Below are positions 6,795-14,721 of a stretch of 64,000 nucleotides of DNA, piece by piece. A model generated the notes under the pieces. That model saw only the letters and a list, made by a program, of their open reading frames with translations. It was not told where the DNA came from and did no database searches. Within the stretch, counting starts at the first letter, position 1, and each line of letters opens with the position of its first letter. Made by a program: the position numbers and the translations under genes. Origin of the DNA: a virus; the IMG/VR virus record IMGVR_UViG_3300013114_000208, positions 1 to 64,000 of that record. The stretch is one strand, 5' to 3'.

Positions 6795-6832
6795 AGTAGA
6801 ACAAGTTAAGGAATCAATAGGAACCCAAGTAT

Positions 6833-7243
6833 ATGATACCCGAACGAGAAATGATGGACCGCATAGTTGAATATGTAAGTATGGTCCAAACCATGAATGA
6901 CAATTACTGGAAATTGATGGGATACACCCATGGTCCTTCCAACGAAGTTGACGTCATTTTTGGCAAGAAATACGCGAAAGTCGTTACAATGCACCGTCAC
7001 TGGAAAAATGGCGATCCTGACATTGTTGGCGAAGAGAACACTGGAGTTGAGTACGGCCAGACTACTGTTCACACGTTCGTGAATATGGAGAACGGCGACA
7101 TTTTGAAGGGTAGTTGGAAGGCTCCCGTGAAAAATGGTGTCCGTGGCAATATTTTCGCAGAAGATATTGGTGCCAGTTGTGTAAATGAGTATGGCACCGT
7201 TTATCTCAAAGGCTATTCCGCTGGGCGGAAAGGCATTTTGTAA
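6833..7243 (+). CDS. Unknown phage protein upstream of the MoxR/VWA pair
   Basis: A 136-residue protein beginning MIPEREMMDRIVEYVSMVQ. The second half is strand-rich: VHTFVNMENGDILKGSWKAP, GVRGNIFAED and NEYGTVYLKGYSAG. No catalytic motif is visible. It shares a promoter with the AAA+ ATPase, so it may be a partner or substrate of that system. The motif composition is reminiscent of small DNA- or virion-associated phage proteins, but I cannot name a family. Confidence 0.65.
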   Translation: MIPEREMMDRIVEYVSMVQTMNDNYWKLMGYTHGPSNEVDVIFGKKYAKVVTMHRHWKNGDPDIVGEENTGVEYGQTTVHTFVNMENGDILKGSWKAPVKNGVRGNIFAEDIGASCVNEYGTVYLKGYSAGRKGIL

Positions 7244-7264
7244 ACCCAAGTAAGAGGAAAAACT

Positions 7265-8392
7265 ATGGCACAATCAGCACAAGCCGAAGTTCGCACCGTC
7301 ACCCTGCGTGGAGCGGAGAAGTCAATCCGCCGCGCAATGAAGCGGAAGCGACCAATATTTGTATGGGGGCCGCCAGGCATTGGTAAGAGTGACCTTATGG
7401 AGCAGATTACTGGCTCTTTTAAGAATGGTTGGCTTATCGACCTGCGTATGGCTTTGATGGAACCCACCGACTTGCGTGGTATTCCGTATTACAACCAGGC
7501 CGCGAATACAATGTCCTGGGCACACCCTGTGGATCTTCCCACAGCGGAACAGGCCGCAGAACACGACATCGTCATATTGTTTTTGGACGAGTTAAACTCT
7601 GCTCCGATGGCAACTCAGGCCGCCGCTTATCAGTTGGTGCTCAACGGACGAATTGGTACTTACAAATTGCCCGATAACTGTGTTATCGTAGCGGCAGGGA
7701 ACCGTGAGACTGACCGTGGCGTCACTTACAGAATGCCCTCCCCGTTGGCAAACCGTTTCGTCCATGTTGAAGTGTCCGCAGATTTTGATACGTGGCAGGA
7801 GTGGGCAGTTGAACATCAGATTCATCCCGATGTGTTGGGTTACCTGACCTTCTCAAAGAACGATCTCTACAATTTTGATGCGGGTAGCAACGAACGCTCG
7901 TTTGCCACACCGCGATCCTGGGTGTTTGTGAGTGAGTTACTTCAGGAAGAAGATGGCGATCCGGATATGACGGAGAGCGAAATCACAGACTTGGTTGCTG
8001 GTACGGTTGGTGAAGGCCTGGCTGTCAAGTTTAACGCTCACCGAAAGCATTCAGGCAAATTGCCCAACCCGTCAGATATACTTGACGGCACGGTGACCAA
8101 ACTTGAAGTGAAAGAAGTGTCTGCAATGTACTCGCTAACCATCTCGATGTGTTACGAGTTGCGTGATTCCTACAAGAAGGCCAAGAAGCAGAATCCTGGT
8201 AAGGAATGGCATGCAATGTGCGACAACTTCTTCCGTTTCATGATGGATAACTTCCTTACAGAGGTGACGGTAATGGGCGCGAAAATGGCCCTTACGAACT
8301 ACAACCTGCCGCTAGTGCCTGGTAAACTCAAGTCGTTTGATGAGTTCCACAAGCGGTTTGGAAAATACGTCATTTCGGCAATGGAGGCATAG
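7265..8392 (+). CDS. MoxR-like AAA+ ATPase
   Basis: A 375-residue AAA+ protein. Walker A is GPPGIGKS (35-42), Walker B is VILFLDELNS (103-112), and sensor-type VIVAAGNRETDRG follows. The LMEPTDLRGIPYY segment is typical of the MoxR/CbbQ/CobS-like group, which remodel or activate partner proteins that usually carry a VWA domain. Such a VWA protein is encoded next at 8530. GAGGA precedes the ATG. The pair probably acts as a chaperone or metal-insertion-like machine on host or phage targets; the target is unknown. Confidence 0.85.
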   Translation: MAQSAQAEVRTVTLRGAEKSIRRAMKRKRPIFVWGPPGIGKSDLMEQITGSFKNGWLIDLRMALMEPTDLRGIPYYNQAANTMSWAHPVDLPTAEQAAEHDIVILFLDELNSAPMATQAAAYQLVLNGRIGTYKLPDNCVIVAAGNRETDRGVTYRMPSPLANRFVHVEVSADFDTWQEWAVEHQIHPDVLGYLTFSKNDLYNFDAGSNERSFATPRSWVFVSELLQEEDGDPDMTESEITDLVAGTVGEGLAVKFNAHRKHSGKLPNPSDILDGTVTKLEVKEVSAMYSLTISMCYELRDSYKKAKKQNPGKEWHAMCDNFFRFMMDNFLTEVTVMGAKMALTNYNLPLVPGKLKSFDEFHKRFGKYVISAMEA

Positions 8393-8401
8393 GATACTTG
8401 G

Positions 8402-8443
8402 GAGGCAGGCAGGAACGGGCGCAATGCCTCAGTACTGCCTGCC
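8402..8443 (+). other. Two mutually exclusive hairpins between the ATPase and VWA genes
   Basis: GGCAGGCAG (8404-8412) pairs perfectly with CTGCCTGCC (8435-8443), while GAGGCA (8402-8407) can instead pair with TGCCTC (8425-8430). The two stems share bases, so only one can form at a time. No T-tract follows, so this is not a classical terminator. It could be an mRNA-stability or processing element at the end of the ATPase transcript. Confidence 0.45.
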
Positions 8444-8446
8444 AAT

Positions 8447-8463
8447 TCAAGCACTTACAGCAC
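8447..8463 (+). promoter_or_regulatory. 17-bp promoter-upstream motif, exact second copy
   Basis: TCAAGCACTTACAGCAC, identical to 1674-1690. It ends 8 bases before the -35 at 8472, as at the first site. Its sequence context is otherwise unrelated to 1624-1729, which argues that the motif itself is conserved. Confidence 0.65.
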
Positions 8464-8471
8464 TATTTTCC

Positions 8472-8500
8472 GTGACAGATTAGCAGATAAATGCTATAAT
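8472..8500 (+). promoter_or_regulatory. Sigma70-type extended -10 promoter for the VWA gene
   Basis: GTGACA (8472-8477), a 17-base spacer and TATAAT (8495-8500) with TGC directly before it. The start would be near 8507, giving a leader of about 23 bases to the ATG at 8530. The VWA gene therefore has its own promoter as well as possible read-through from the ATPase gene. Confidence 0.7.
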
Positions 8501-8529
8501 ATAAGTATATTAAATGGTAATATAGACAT

Positions 8530-9819
8530 ATGACCTCCCCAAGTTCAACTACCGCTGATAGCAAATTAGCAAAGAATCCTAATCTAGAGATTGGGTTTGA
8601 AACTGACTGGGATCTTGATAAAGAAATTCGAGAGTCCCTTACTACAGCACGAATTGGGCTGTTGCTCAAAGAGCCGTTTTTCGGTAATTTGGCTACACGC
8701 CTGACACTCGTAAATGCTGATAGATGGTTGCCTACCGCCGCTACAGATGGCCGTAGGTTTTACTATAACACGAAGTTCCTGAAACAATTATCGCCGAAAC
8801 AGATAGAGTTTCTGTTTGGGCACGAAGTCCTTCACGTAGTGTATGATCACATTGGTCGCAGAGGCGAGCGTGATGGGCAGTTATCAAACATTGCCGCAGA
8901 CTACTGCGTAAATGGTGATTTGATACAGCACAAAATTGGTGAGCCAATTGATGTGGTTCCCATTATACACGATTCCAAATACTACGGCCAGTCGTTTGAA
9001 GAAGTATATGACGACTTATACGAAAATGTTGAGAAGATTGACATAGAAGATCTGCTCGACAAAGTCCTTGACGACCACCTTGATGATGATGGTGAGGGTG
9101 GTGGCAGTGGTGATGAGCAGGGCGCAGGTGATCGGCCAGTCCTTTCCGACCAAGAGCGTAAAGAGATTAAGGACGAAATGAAAGAAGCAATTCTCAGTGC
9201 CGCACAGACTGCTGGTGCTGGAAATATTCCTGCTGGTGTTGCTCGGATGATTAAGGAATTAACCGAGCCCAAAATGAACTGGCGGGATTTGTTGGACGTC
9301 CAAATTAAGAGCACCATTAAAAGTGATTTTAGTTGGATGCGACCCAATCGCAAGGCGTGGCATACGGGCGTTATGTTGCCGGGTATGGTTCCAGACGAAA
9401 CGATTGATTTAGTAGTTGCTATTGATGTTAGCGGTAGCATAAGCGAAGACATGGTGCGTGATTTCCTCTCAGAGATTAAAGGCATTATGGACGCCTACAC
9501 TACGTTTAACATTAAGGTCTTCTGCTTTGATACTGAAGTATATAATGAAGCGGATTTTACTGCCGACAACTTACATGACATTCACAGTTATGAAATAGTT
9601 GGTGGCGGTGGAACTTCTTTTGAAGCAGTATACGAGTATCTAAAAGAGAATGCCATTGAACCTAAGAAGTTAGTTATGTTCACAGATGGTTATCCGTGGG
9701 GTTCATGGGGCGATGAGAAGTATTGTGACACTTGTTTTATAATACACACTCACCGCATTGAAGGAGCACCGGTACCGCCGTTTGGTGCCCATGCTTACTA
9801 CGAAACCCACATGTCATAA
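8530..9819 (+). CDS. HExxH metallopeptidase-like and VWA-domain protein
   Basis: A 429-residue protein. The N-terminal part holds a zinc-peptidase motif in FGHEVLHVVYDH (HEVLH at 98-102). A central acidic Gly-rich linker follows (about 180-200). The C-terminal part is a von Willebrand A domain with a MIDAS motif AIDVSGSIS (Asp299, Ser301, Ser303) and FTDG. This layout matches the bacterial putative metallopeptidase plus VWA-like family (DUF2201 type). These proteins normally work with MoxR ATPases, as encoded upstream. Peptidase activity is not certain. Confidence 0.85.
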   Translation: MTSPSSTTADSKLAKNPNLEIGFETDWDLDKEIRESLTTARIGLLLKEPFFGNLATRLTLVNADRWLPTAATDGRRFYYNTKFLKQLSPKQIEFLFGHEVLHVVYDHIGRRGERDGQLSNIAADYCVNGDLIQHKIGEPIDVVPIIHDSKYYGQSFEEVYDDLYENVEKIDIEDLLDKVLDDHLDDDGEGGGSGDEQGAGDRPVLSDQERKEIKDEMKEAILSAAQTAGAGNIPAGVARMIKELTEPKMNWRDLLDVQIKSTIKSDFSWMRPNRKAWHTGVMLPGMVPDETIDLVVAIDVSGSISEDMVRDFLSEIKGIMDAYTTFNIKVFCFDTEVYNEADFTADNLHDIHSYEIVGGGGTSFEAVYEYLKENAIEPKKLVMFTDGYPWGSWGDEKYCDTCFIIHTHRIEGAPVPPFGAHAYYETHMS

Positions 9820-9839
9820 ACCAAATTGAGTGTAAAGTA

Positions 9840-10058
9840 ATGACAATTCGTAAAAAACGACGCAAAAAAGAACTTGTGATTGATATCACAGGGCCTGATG
9901 GTAATGCATATGCATTAATGGCCTACGCAGAACGTTTTGCAAGACAGTTGGGACTTGATTCTGAAAAGATTATTAAAGAAATGATGTCAAGTGATTATGA
10001 AAACTTGCTTCAGGTCTTTGATAGTAATTTTGGTTCTTTTGTAATTTTAGAAAGATAA
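9840..10058 (+). CDS. Small phage hypothetical protein
   Basis: A 72-residue protein with a very basic start (MTIRKKRRKKELVIDITG) and a helical C-terminal half (YAERFARQLGLDSEKIIKEM ... NFGSFVILER). It resembles a small uncharacterised protein I have seen in marine phages. It lies 20 bases after the VWA gene and 14 bases before the secreted FG-GAP gene. Function unknown. Confidence 0.6.
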   Translation: MTIRKKRRKKELVIDITGPDGNAYALMAYAERFARQLGLDSEKIIKEMMSSDYENLLQVFDSNFGSFVILER

Positions 10059-10072
10059 ACGAGGTTAAGGAA

Positions 10073-12166
10073 ATGAAGAAGATTTCATTGTCGATGTTGT
10101 ATTTGTATGCTGTAGGTGTTGTATTGGTGTTAGGGTTGTTTATGCCATTTGATGCACATGCTGGAGGTTTGAGTAACAATTATTCATTCAAAGCAGGGCA
10201 TGGAAACATTCCCAATATATGGAAATATGTGTATGATCATAACAATTACGTTTCACGTGATTGGAATGGTGATGGCAAGAGTGATGTGTTAAATCTACAA
10301 TCTGCTTACTCGTGGAATAGAAATCACAGTGTGAGTCCAATTGTTAGGCCTTTTGTTTTTATGAGTAGGCCTGATGGCTCTTATCATGTGCAATGGAGGG
10401 GTGGATCTATTCGTAATCTTACAACAGAATGGTATGGAGATTACTTTTCTAAACGAGCAATTATTGTAGGGCACGGCAACCCATACACCGATGACGTAAT
10501 GACGCCACTCAATTGCACTAGTAGCAATTGCGTACCGTTCTCTGGTGTCAGGGCAGTAATGCATCATGCACTCGTTGAAGATATAGATAAAGATGGAAAA
10601 CTGGACTTAATTACGTTTAAGGCAGGGACTTCAATATTTTCTAATTTCCAACCAGGAGCATTTGGTAATCATCCAGGTAATGGCATAGCACAAAGTTTAG
10701 GTGTATGGTCAGGAAATACTGGCGCATTTACTGGTGCTTTTCTAGATTTAGATGGTGATGGTTATAAGGAAATGATTACTGTTGGAGAGGCACGACCAAC
10801 TGCTCATCAATTAAGTGGCGGTGGCGTAGTTCCTGGTGGTGGTCTAACTGTATGGAAAAATCATGGCGGGAAAAATTTTACTGTAATACAGAAATTGCCA
10901 GGTGGCCCAGGAGCAATGTACGGCAGGTTAATACTTAAAAACGGTAATGACTTACTTGTATATGGCGAGTGTGGTGATGATTGCACACAGAATAGTTGGA
11001 TGAGAGTATATACCAGAGGTGGCGGTAAATTACACAAAAAACAACAGTTCAATATTGGTGCAATAGTTGGGTCTTGGTCAAAAGGACATCCGCCAAGGTT
11101 GCTAGATATTAATGGTGATGGCCATAAAGACTTATATGTCAATCACTACAGAAATTTTGGAGGTAGTGTAGGAACTCAGCATGGTGGCATTTGGTTAAAC
11201 AATGGCAACGGTACTTTCCGCAGACTTGGAACTCCTATTTTTGCTGGGATACCTAAAGCAGGTATGAATGGAATGCTTATGCCAGTTCATGCTAATGGTG
11301 ATCGCCGATTAGATTGGATTGTTGTATACCAAGATGGCACTTTTGGAACATTATTATCACCAGGTGGTAGTACTGGCCAAATCAAAGTAAAAGTGAACGA
11401 TATTACTGGTAATAAAAAGAACAATAACAATACTGCTCAACGTGAAGCCGGTAGCAGAGGCGATCGTTTTTGGCAGTTGGGTTTTGTTAAGGATCAGTTA
11501 AGTGTCATGAACAATAGCATTATTAATAGCAATAATGTTGGCTTCTCATTTAATGACACAACTATGTTTAAAGCATTTGAGTTTGGTAAAGATAACTCAT
11601 TCAACTTTGGCATAGGACAGCCTGATGAATACGGCCAAGTAGAAGACTTTGTAGCAGGCATGTCGTTTGGTGCTACTGATATAGCAGTCGCTACTGACAA
11701 CACACTACTTGGCTGGGCACCAGGACAGAGTTTGCTTAATATGTCAAATTTAGAGTCTCGATACATTAACATACGGCGCTCTAAGAGTATTAAAGATTGG
11801 ACTTTAAGTGGTAACATGACTTACGCATTGGCACAGGGTGATGCTGGTTATGGATATGTTAAGGGCATGGACGACTTCCATGCTATGGGATTTGGTGTTA
11901 GTGCTGATTATGCCATAGATGAGGATTCAGCCGTTAAATTTGGTGTTTCACAACCCCTCAGGATAGAGCGTGGTGCGTTACACTTTGATGGCGTAATAGC
12001 AGACATGACACCAGACGGTCGAGAAATCGACTACACAATGTCCTACACAACAGCGGTAAGTAAATCTAGCACGTTCAACCTGCAGTTGAGTTACGCTAGT
12101 GATTATAATCATTACCGTGGTGAAGATAATGCCAAAGTAATGGCAATATATAAAGGGACATGGTAA
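10073..12166 (+). CDS. Secreted FG-GAP/VCBS-type protein with possible outer-membrane C-terminus
   Basis: A 697-residue protein with a signal peptide (MKKISLSMLYLYAVGVVL ... DAHAG, cleavage near 30). At least four Ca-binding-type repeats are visible: NGDGKSDV, DKDGKLDL, DGDGYKEM and NGDGHKDL, the pattern of FG-GAP beta-propellers. The last third alternates strands and ends with an aromatic residue (VMAIYKGTW), which recalls autotransporter or outer-membrane barrel ends. AAGGAA lies before the ATG. A phage-encoded cell-surface or virion adhesin is plausible. Barrel assignment is inference. Confidence 0.75.
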   Translation: MKKISLSMLYLYAVGVVLVLGLFMPFDAHAGGLSNNYSFKAGHGNIPNIWKYVYDHNNYVSRDWNGDGKSDVLNLQSAYSWNRNHSVSPIVRPFVFMSRPDGSYHVQWRGGSIRNLTTEWYGDYFSKRAIIVGHGNPYTDDVMTPLNCTSSNCVPFSGVRAVMHHALVEDIDKDGKLDLITFKAGTSIFSNFQPGAFGNHPGNGIAQSLGVWSGNTGAFTGAFLDLDGDGYKEMITVGEARPTAHQLSGGGVVPGGGLTVWKNHGGKNFTVIQKLPGGPGAMYGRLILKNGNDLLVYGECGDDCTQNSWMRVYTRGGGKLHKKQQFNIGAIVGSWSKGHPPRLLDINGDGHKDLYVNHYRNFGGSVGTQHGGIWLNNGNGTFRRLGTPIFAGIPKAGMNGMLMPVHANGDRRLDWIVVYQDGTFGTLLSPGGSTGQIKVKVNDITGNKKNNNNTAQREAGSRGDRFWQLGFVKDQLSVMNNSIINSNNVGFSFNDTTMFKAFEFGKDNSFNFGIGQPDEYGQVEDFVAGMSFGATDIAVATDNTLLGWAPGQSLLNMSNLESRYINIRRSKSIKDWTLSGNMTYALAQGDAGYGYVKGMDDFHAMGFGVSADYAIDEDSAVKFGVSQPLRIERGALHFDGVIADMTPDGREIDYTMSYTTAVSKSSTFNLQLSYASDYNHYRGEDNAKVMAIYKGTW

Positions 12167-13425
12167 AAGAAACCGGCGCAAGATCGGTATTGGAGGAGCG
12201 GGCGACCCCTAGTGGGTTGCCCGTTTTTTCTGCGGACGAGTGGAAAGACTTTAAGAGTAAATTTGAGAAGAGCGAAGCGATAGACGCTCTTGCCAAATAT
12301 ATTGTGGAGAAAGAAGTACCATTTCCATTACAACAAATAACAGAACAAACAGTTACGGATAAATTTCTGAAATTAAGAAGCAGTGACCACAATAAATTCC
12401 TATATGGATACACTACAGATATTACGGATAAGTTTAACGATTATGACTACTCGGTACAACAATACTGTAAGGATGTAGTTGATTTAGGTCATTACTATAA
12501 CGATATCAGTAACTATTTCCATCAGGAAAACAGACTGCAATGTAATGGATGGAAAGACCCCAGTCCAATAGCAGTATGGAACGACGAGGAAAAACTACGC
12601 AAATTTAATTGGACATTTTGGCGTGAAGGTATGGTCAAGTATGTTGATGAAACAAAGTGGCGAGAGGCATTTAGACTCGGTGCGTATGTTGCTACACAAT
12701 TTAAACCTAGTGTAGCAAAGTATGTTTACAACAGGTTTAATGCTAAAACAATATTAGACAGCAGTTGCGGTTGGGGAGATAGGCTTGCTGGGTTTTGGGC
12801 AAGCAATGCTCACACTTATGTTGGATGTGATCCAAATCCGCAAACATTCCAAAATTATATGTCTCAATGTATATTTTATGAAGAAGCATTAGGCAATACT
12901 TGGTCAAACCAAATAGGTGATGACTACTTCCACTTTTCAGGCAGTAAAGAGGTACTAATATATCTCAGAGCCAGTGAAACGATGAATTGGCCACAATTAA
13001 ATTATGATTTAGCATTTACTAGTCCTCCATATTTTTGCACGGAGCGATATGCCGAGGGTATTGCAGAGGAAAATCAGAGTTGGGTTAAGTATGATGACTT
13101 TTATGATTGGTTAAGCGACTATTTGTTTGAGACATTGGATCGTATTAATAAAGTAATAAATCCTAATACTGGAGTAATAGCGGTAAATATTATAGACGCA
13201 AATATTAAAAACAAACGGCATAGAGTATGTGATCCCATGACGAAATATATGGAAACACTTGATATGCCATTACAAGAAGTAATTGGTATGCGGATGAAAC
13301 AACGTCCGAAAAATGAGGAAGGCGGAGACAAAGAGCATATGCAGGACTGTTTTGTAGAGCCTATATGGGTTTATAGTTCTTCAAATGAAAATACACAAAC
13401 ACAATTTGATAGGTTATTCACATGA
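12160..13425 (+). CDS. DNA (cytosine-N4/adenine-N6-type) methyltransferase
   Basis: A 421-residue protein. The SAM-binding motif I is ILDSSCGWGDRLAG (about 199-212), followed by YVGCDPNP, and the catalytic motif IV is TSPPY (287-291). Motif I before motif IV fits amino-methyltransferases of the alpha/gamma type order. No restriction partner is seen, so it is probably an orphan used for self-protection or regulation. It starts inside the last 7 bases of the preceding gene. A full intrinsic terminator (12199-12229) lies inside codons about 14-24, so expression may be attenuated. Confidence 0.8.
   Translation: MVKETGARSVLEERATPSGLPVFSADEWKDFKSKFEKSEAIDALAKYIVEKEVPFPLQQITEQTVTDKFLKLRSSDHNKFLYGYTTDITDKFNDYDYSVQQYCKDVVDLGHYYNDISNYFHQENRLQCNGWKDPSPIAVWNDEEKLRKFNWTFWREGMVKYVDETKWREAFRLGAYVATQFKPSVAKYVYNRFNAKTILDSSCGWGDRLAGFWASNAHTYVGCDPNPQTFQNYMSQCIFYEEALGNTWSNQIGDDYFHFSGSKEVLIYLRASETMNWPQLNYDLAFTSPPYFCTERYAEGIAEENQSWVKYDDFYDWLSDYLFETLDRINKVINPNTGVIAVNIIDANIKNKRHRVCDPMTKYMETLDMPLQEVIGMRMKQRPKNEEGGDKEHMQDCFVEPIWVYSSSNENTQTQFDRLFT
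12199..12229 (+). terminator. Intrinsic terminator inside the 5' end of the methyltransferase gene
   Basis: CGGGCGACCC (12199-12208) pairs with GGGTTGCCCG (12214-12223), a 10-bp stem with one G-T pair and a 5-base loop, followed directly by six T (12224-12229). This is the best terminator in the window. It is 33 bases downstream of the secreted-protein stop and would end that transcript, while still being translated as part of the methyltransferase. Confidence 0.8.
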
Positions 13426-14147
13426 GAGCATTTATTTTTGATGTAGATGGAACATTAACTCCTAGCAGGAGTAAAATTGACCCCACGTTTGAAAAGTGGT
13501 TTATAGACTTTTGTTTAAGCCACGAAGTACATTTAGTTACTGGTAGTGACTATCCTAAAACACTAGAACAAGTAGGAGAGGATATAATCAATGCTATTAA
13601 GCGATGCTATAACTGCTCAGGTAGTAGTGTATGGGAAAATGGTGTAGAAGTATGGCATAATGAGTTTAGGATAACTGATGAGCAAGAGAAATGGTTGTCG
13701 GCACACCTAGCAGTTAGTAATTTTCCGTTACGCACTGGCAATCATTTTGAATACCGCACAGGTATGCTTAACTTTAGCATAGTAGGACGCAATGCGAACA
13801 GTGAAGAACGCAGAGAGTATGTCAAATATGATAAACGAACCCGTGAAAGATATCGCATTGCGGACCAGTTTAATAAACAGTTTGAAGAAGTATATGCAAC
13901 AGTTGGTGGTGAGACTGGTTTAGACATAGCACAACTTGGTATGGATAAGTCACAAATACTACGTGATTTTGACAATACTCCTATCACATTCTTTGGTGAC
14001 AGAATGGAAGAAGGAGGCAATGACTATACATTAGCAGAAGCATTGTGGAGGCGGCGTATGCCCGATCCGTTTAATAGAGATTATGTATACCACATAGAGG
14101 ATTGGGAACATACATGGCGAACACTAGAAAACCTTACCAAGTCTTAG
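13422..14147 (+). CDS. HAD phosphomannomutase-like protein (eukaryote-type PMM family)
   Basis: A 241-residue HAD protein coupled to the methyltransferase by ATGA. Motif I is FDVDGTLTPSR; NFSIVGRNA, then EERREYVKYDKRTRERYR, GGETGLDIAQLGMDKSQIL and FFGDRMEEGGNDYTLAEA follow in the order found in eukaryotic PMM1/PMM2 proteins. The GMDK and GGND segments match their cap and motif IV regions. It would interconvert mannose-6-P and mannose-1-P, or act on a related sugar phosphate, and so feed nucleotide-sugar synthesis. A plain sugar phosphatase is the alternative. Confidence 0.8.
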   Translation: MRAFIFDVDGTLTPSRSKIDPTFEKWFIDFCLSHEVHLVTGSDYPKTLEQVGEDIINAIKRCYNCSGSSVWENGVEVWHNEFRITDEQEKWLSAHLAVSNFPLRTGNHFEYRTGMLNFSIVGRNANSEERREYVKYDKRTRERYRIADQFNKQFEEVYATVGGETGLDIAQLGMDKSQILRDFDNTPITFFGDRMEEGGNDYTLAEALWRRRMPDPFNRDYVYHIEDWEHTWRTLENLTKS

Positions 14148-14341
14148 CGTGGACCGCGTCATCAGTATTAGTAATAGGTTCTTTACTGGCGGCGTTTAAT
14201 ATACATCCATTATACATTTATGTATTTCTATTAGCAAACGCTCTGTGGACTATTGTTAGTCTTTTATGGCGAGAACCTAGTCTTTTCCTATTAAATTTTG
14301 GCGTTCTTACTATATACATAGTAGGGTTAATATTCGGATGA
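14114..14341 (+). CDS. Small membrane protein (75 aa)
   Basis: The ATG at 14114, inside the end of the PMM-like gene, is preferred over the in-frame TTG at 14102. Three hydrophobic stretches are visible (WTASSVLVIGSLLAAF, LYIYVFLLANALWTIVSLL and FLLNFGVLTIYIVGLIFG), so it should be an inner-membrane protein with two to three helices. The sequence resembles small uncharacterised membrane proteins of marine T4-like phages. Its stop overlaps the next start (ATGA). Confidence 0.65.
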   Translation: MANTRKPYQVLAWTASSVLVIGSLLAAFNIHPLYIYVFLLANALWTIVSLLWREPSLFLLNFGVLTIYIVGLIFG

Positions 14342-14721
14342 GTCTATATAAAACTAAAACTATAAATCCATTAAACGTTACAGACGAGCGCGTAGTTCCT
14401 ACGATCCCACCTTATTTTACTAAAATTATTATTAACAAAAGTACAAAATCTGCGGCGCGATTCAAAGCCAGTGCTAGAGAAAAGAATATTGAACGAATAA
14501 ATCAATGGATATATTTAAATTTGGAAGGACGCTACGGCATACAAAAACAAATAGTAACAACGGATGAACAAGTATATATTAGACCTCCATCTAAACAACG
14601 TGCTGGACGTTTAACACAGGATGAACTATTTGATCTGATTTGGTACATAGAGTGGCAGATTGGATTTGAAATCCCTAATGAAGCGAGTTATTTTGCTTTA
14701 TCCTGTGAGTATCTTAGTTAG
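14338..14721 (+). CDS. Phage hypothetical protein
   Basis: A 127-residue protein coupled to the membrane protein by ATGA. It is basic in the middle (NKSTKSAARFKASAREKNIER) and ends with RLTQDELFDLIWYIEWQIGFEIP. No family recognised. Its 3' end overlaps the convergent minus-strand gene by 8 bases. Confidence 0.6.
   Translation: MSLYKTKTINPLNVTDERVVPTIPPYFTKIIINKSTKSAARFKASAREKNIERINQWIYLNLEGRYGIQKQIVTTDEQVYIRPPSKQRAGRLTQDELFDLIWYIEWQIGFEIPNEASYFALSCEYLS

Larger units (their letters stand above)
6693..6797 (+). repeat. Duplicated promoter cassette, copy 2 (first copy 1624-1729)
   Basis: Same arrangement as 1624-1729 with one gap: CCTTTAAAATCAA, then ATCAAGCACTTA, then TGCTATAATAGT. It occupies most of the 165-base space between the sulfotransferase-like gene and the gene at 6833. 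The second half of the 17-bp motif has diverged here (only the first 11 bases match). Confidence 0.7.

Noticed and set aside
8982-9485. Open frame of 167 codons on the minus strand
   Set aside because: It lies antisense inside the well-supported VWA gene and its translation is low-complexity Ser/Arg text, as expected for a shadow frame.
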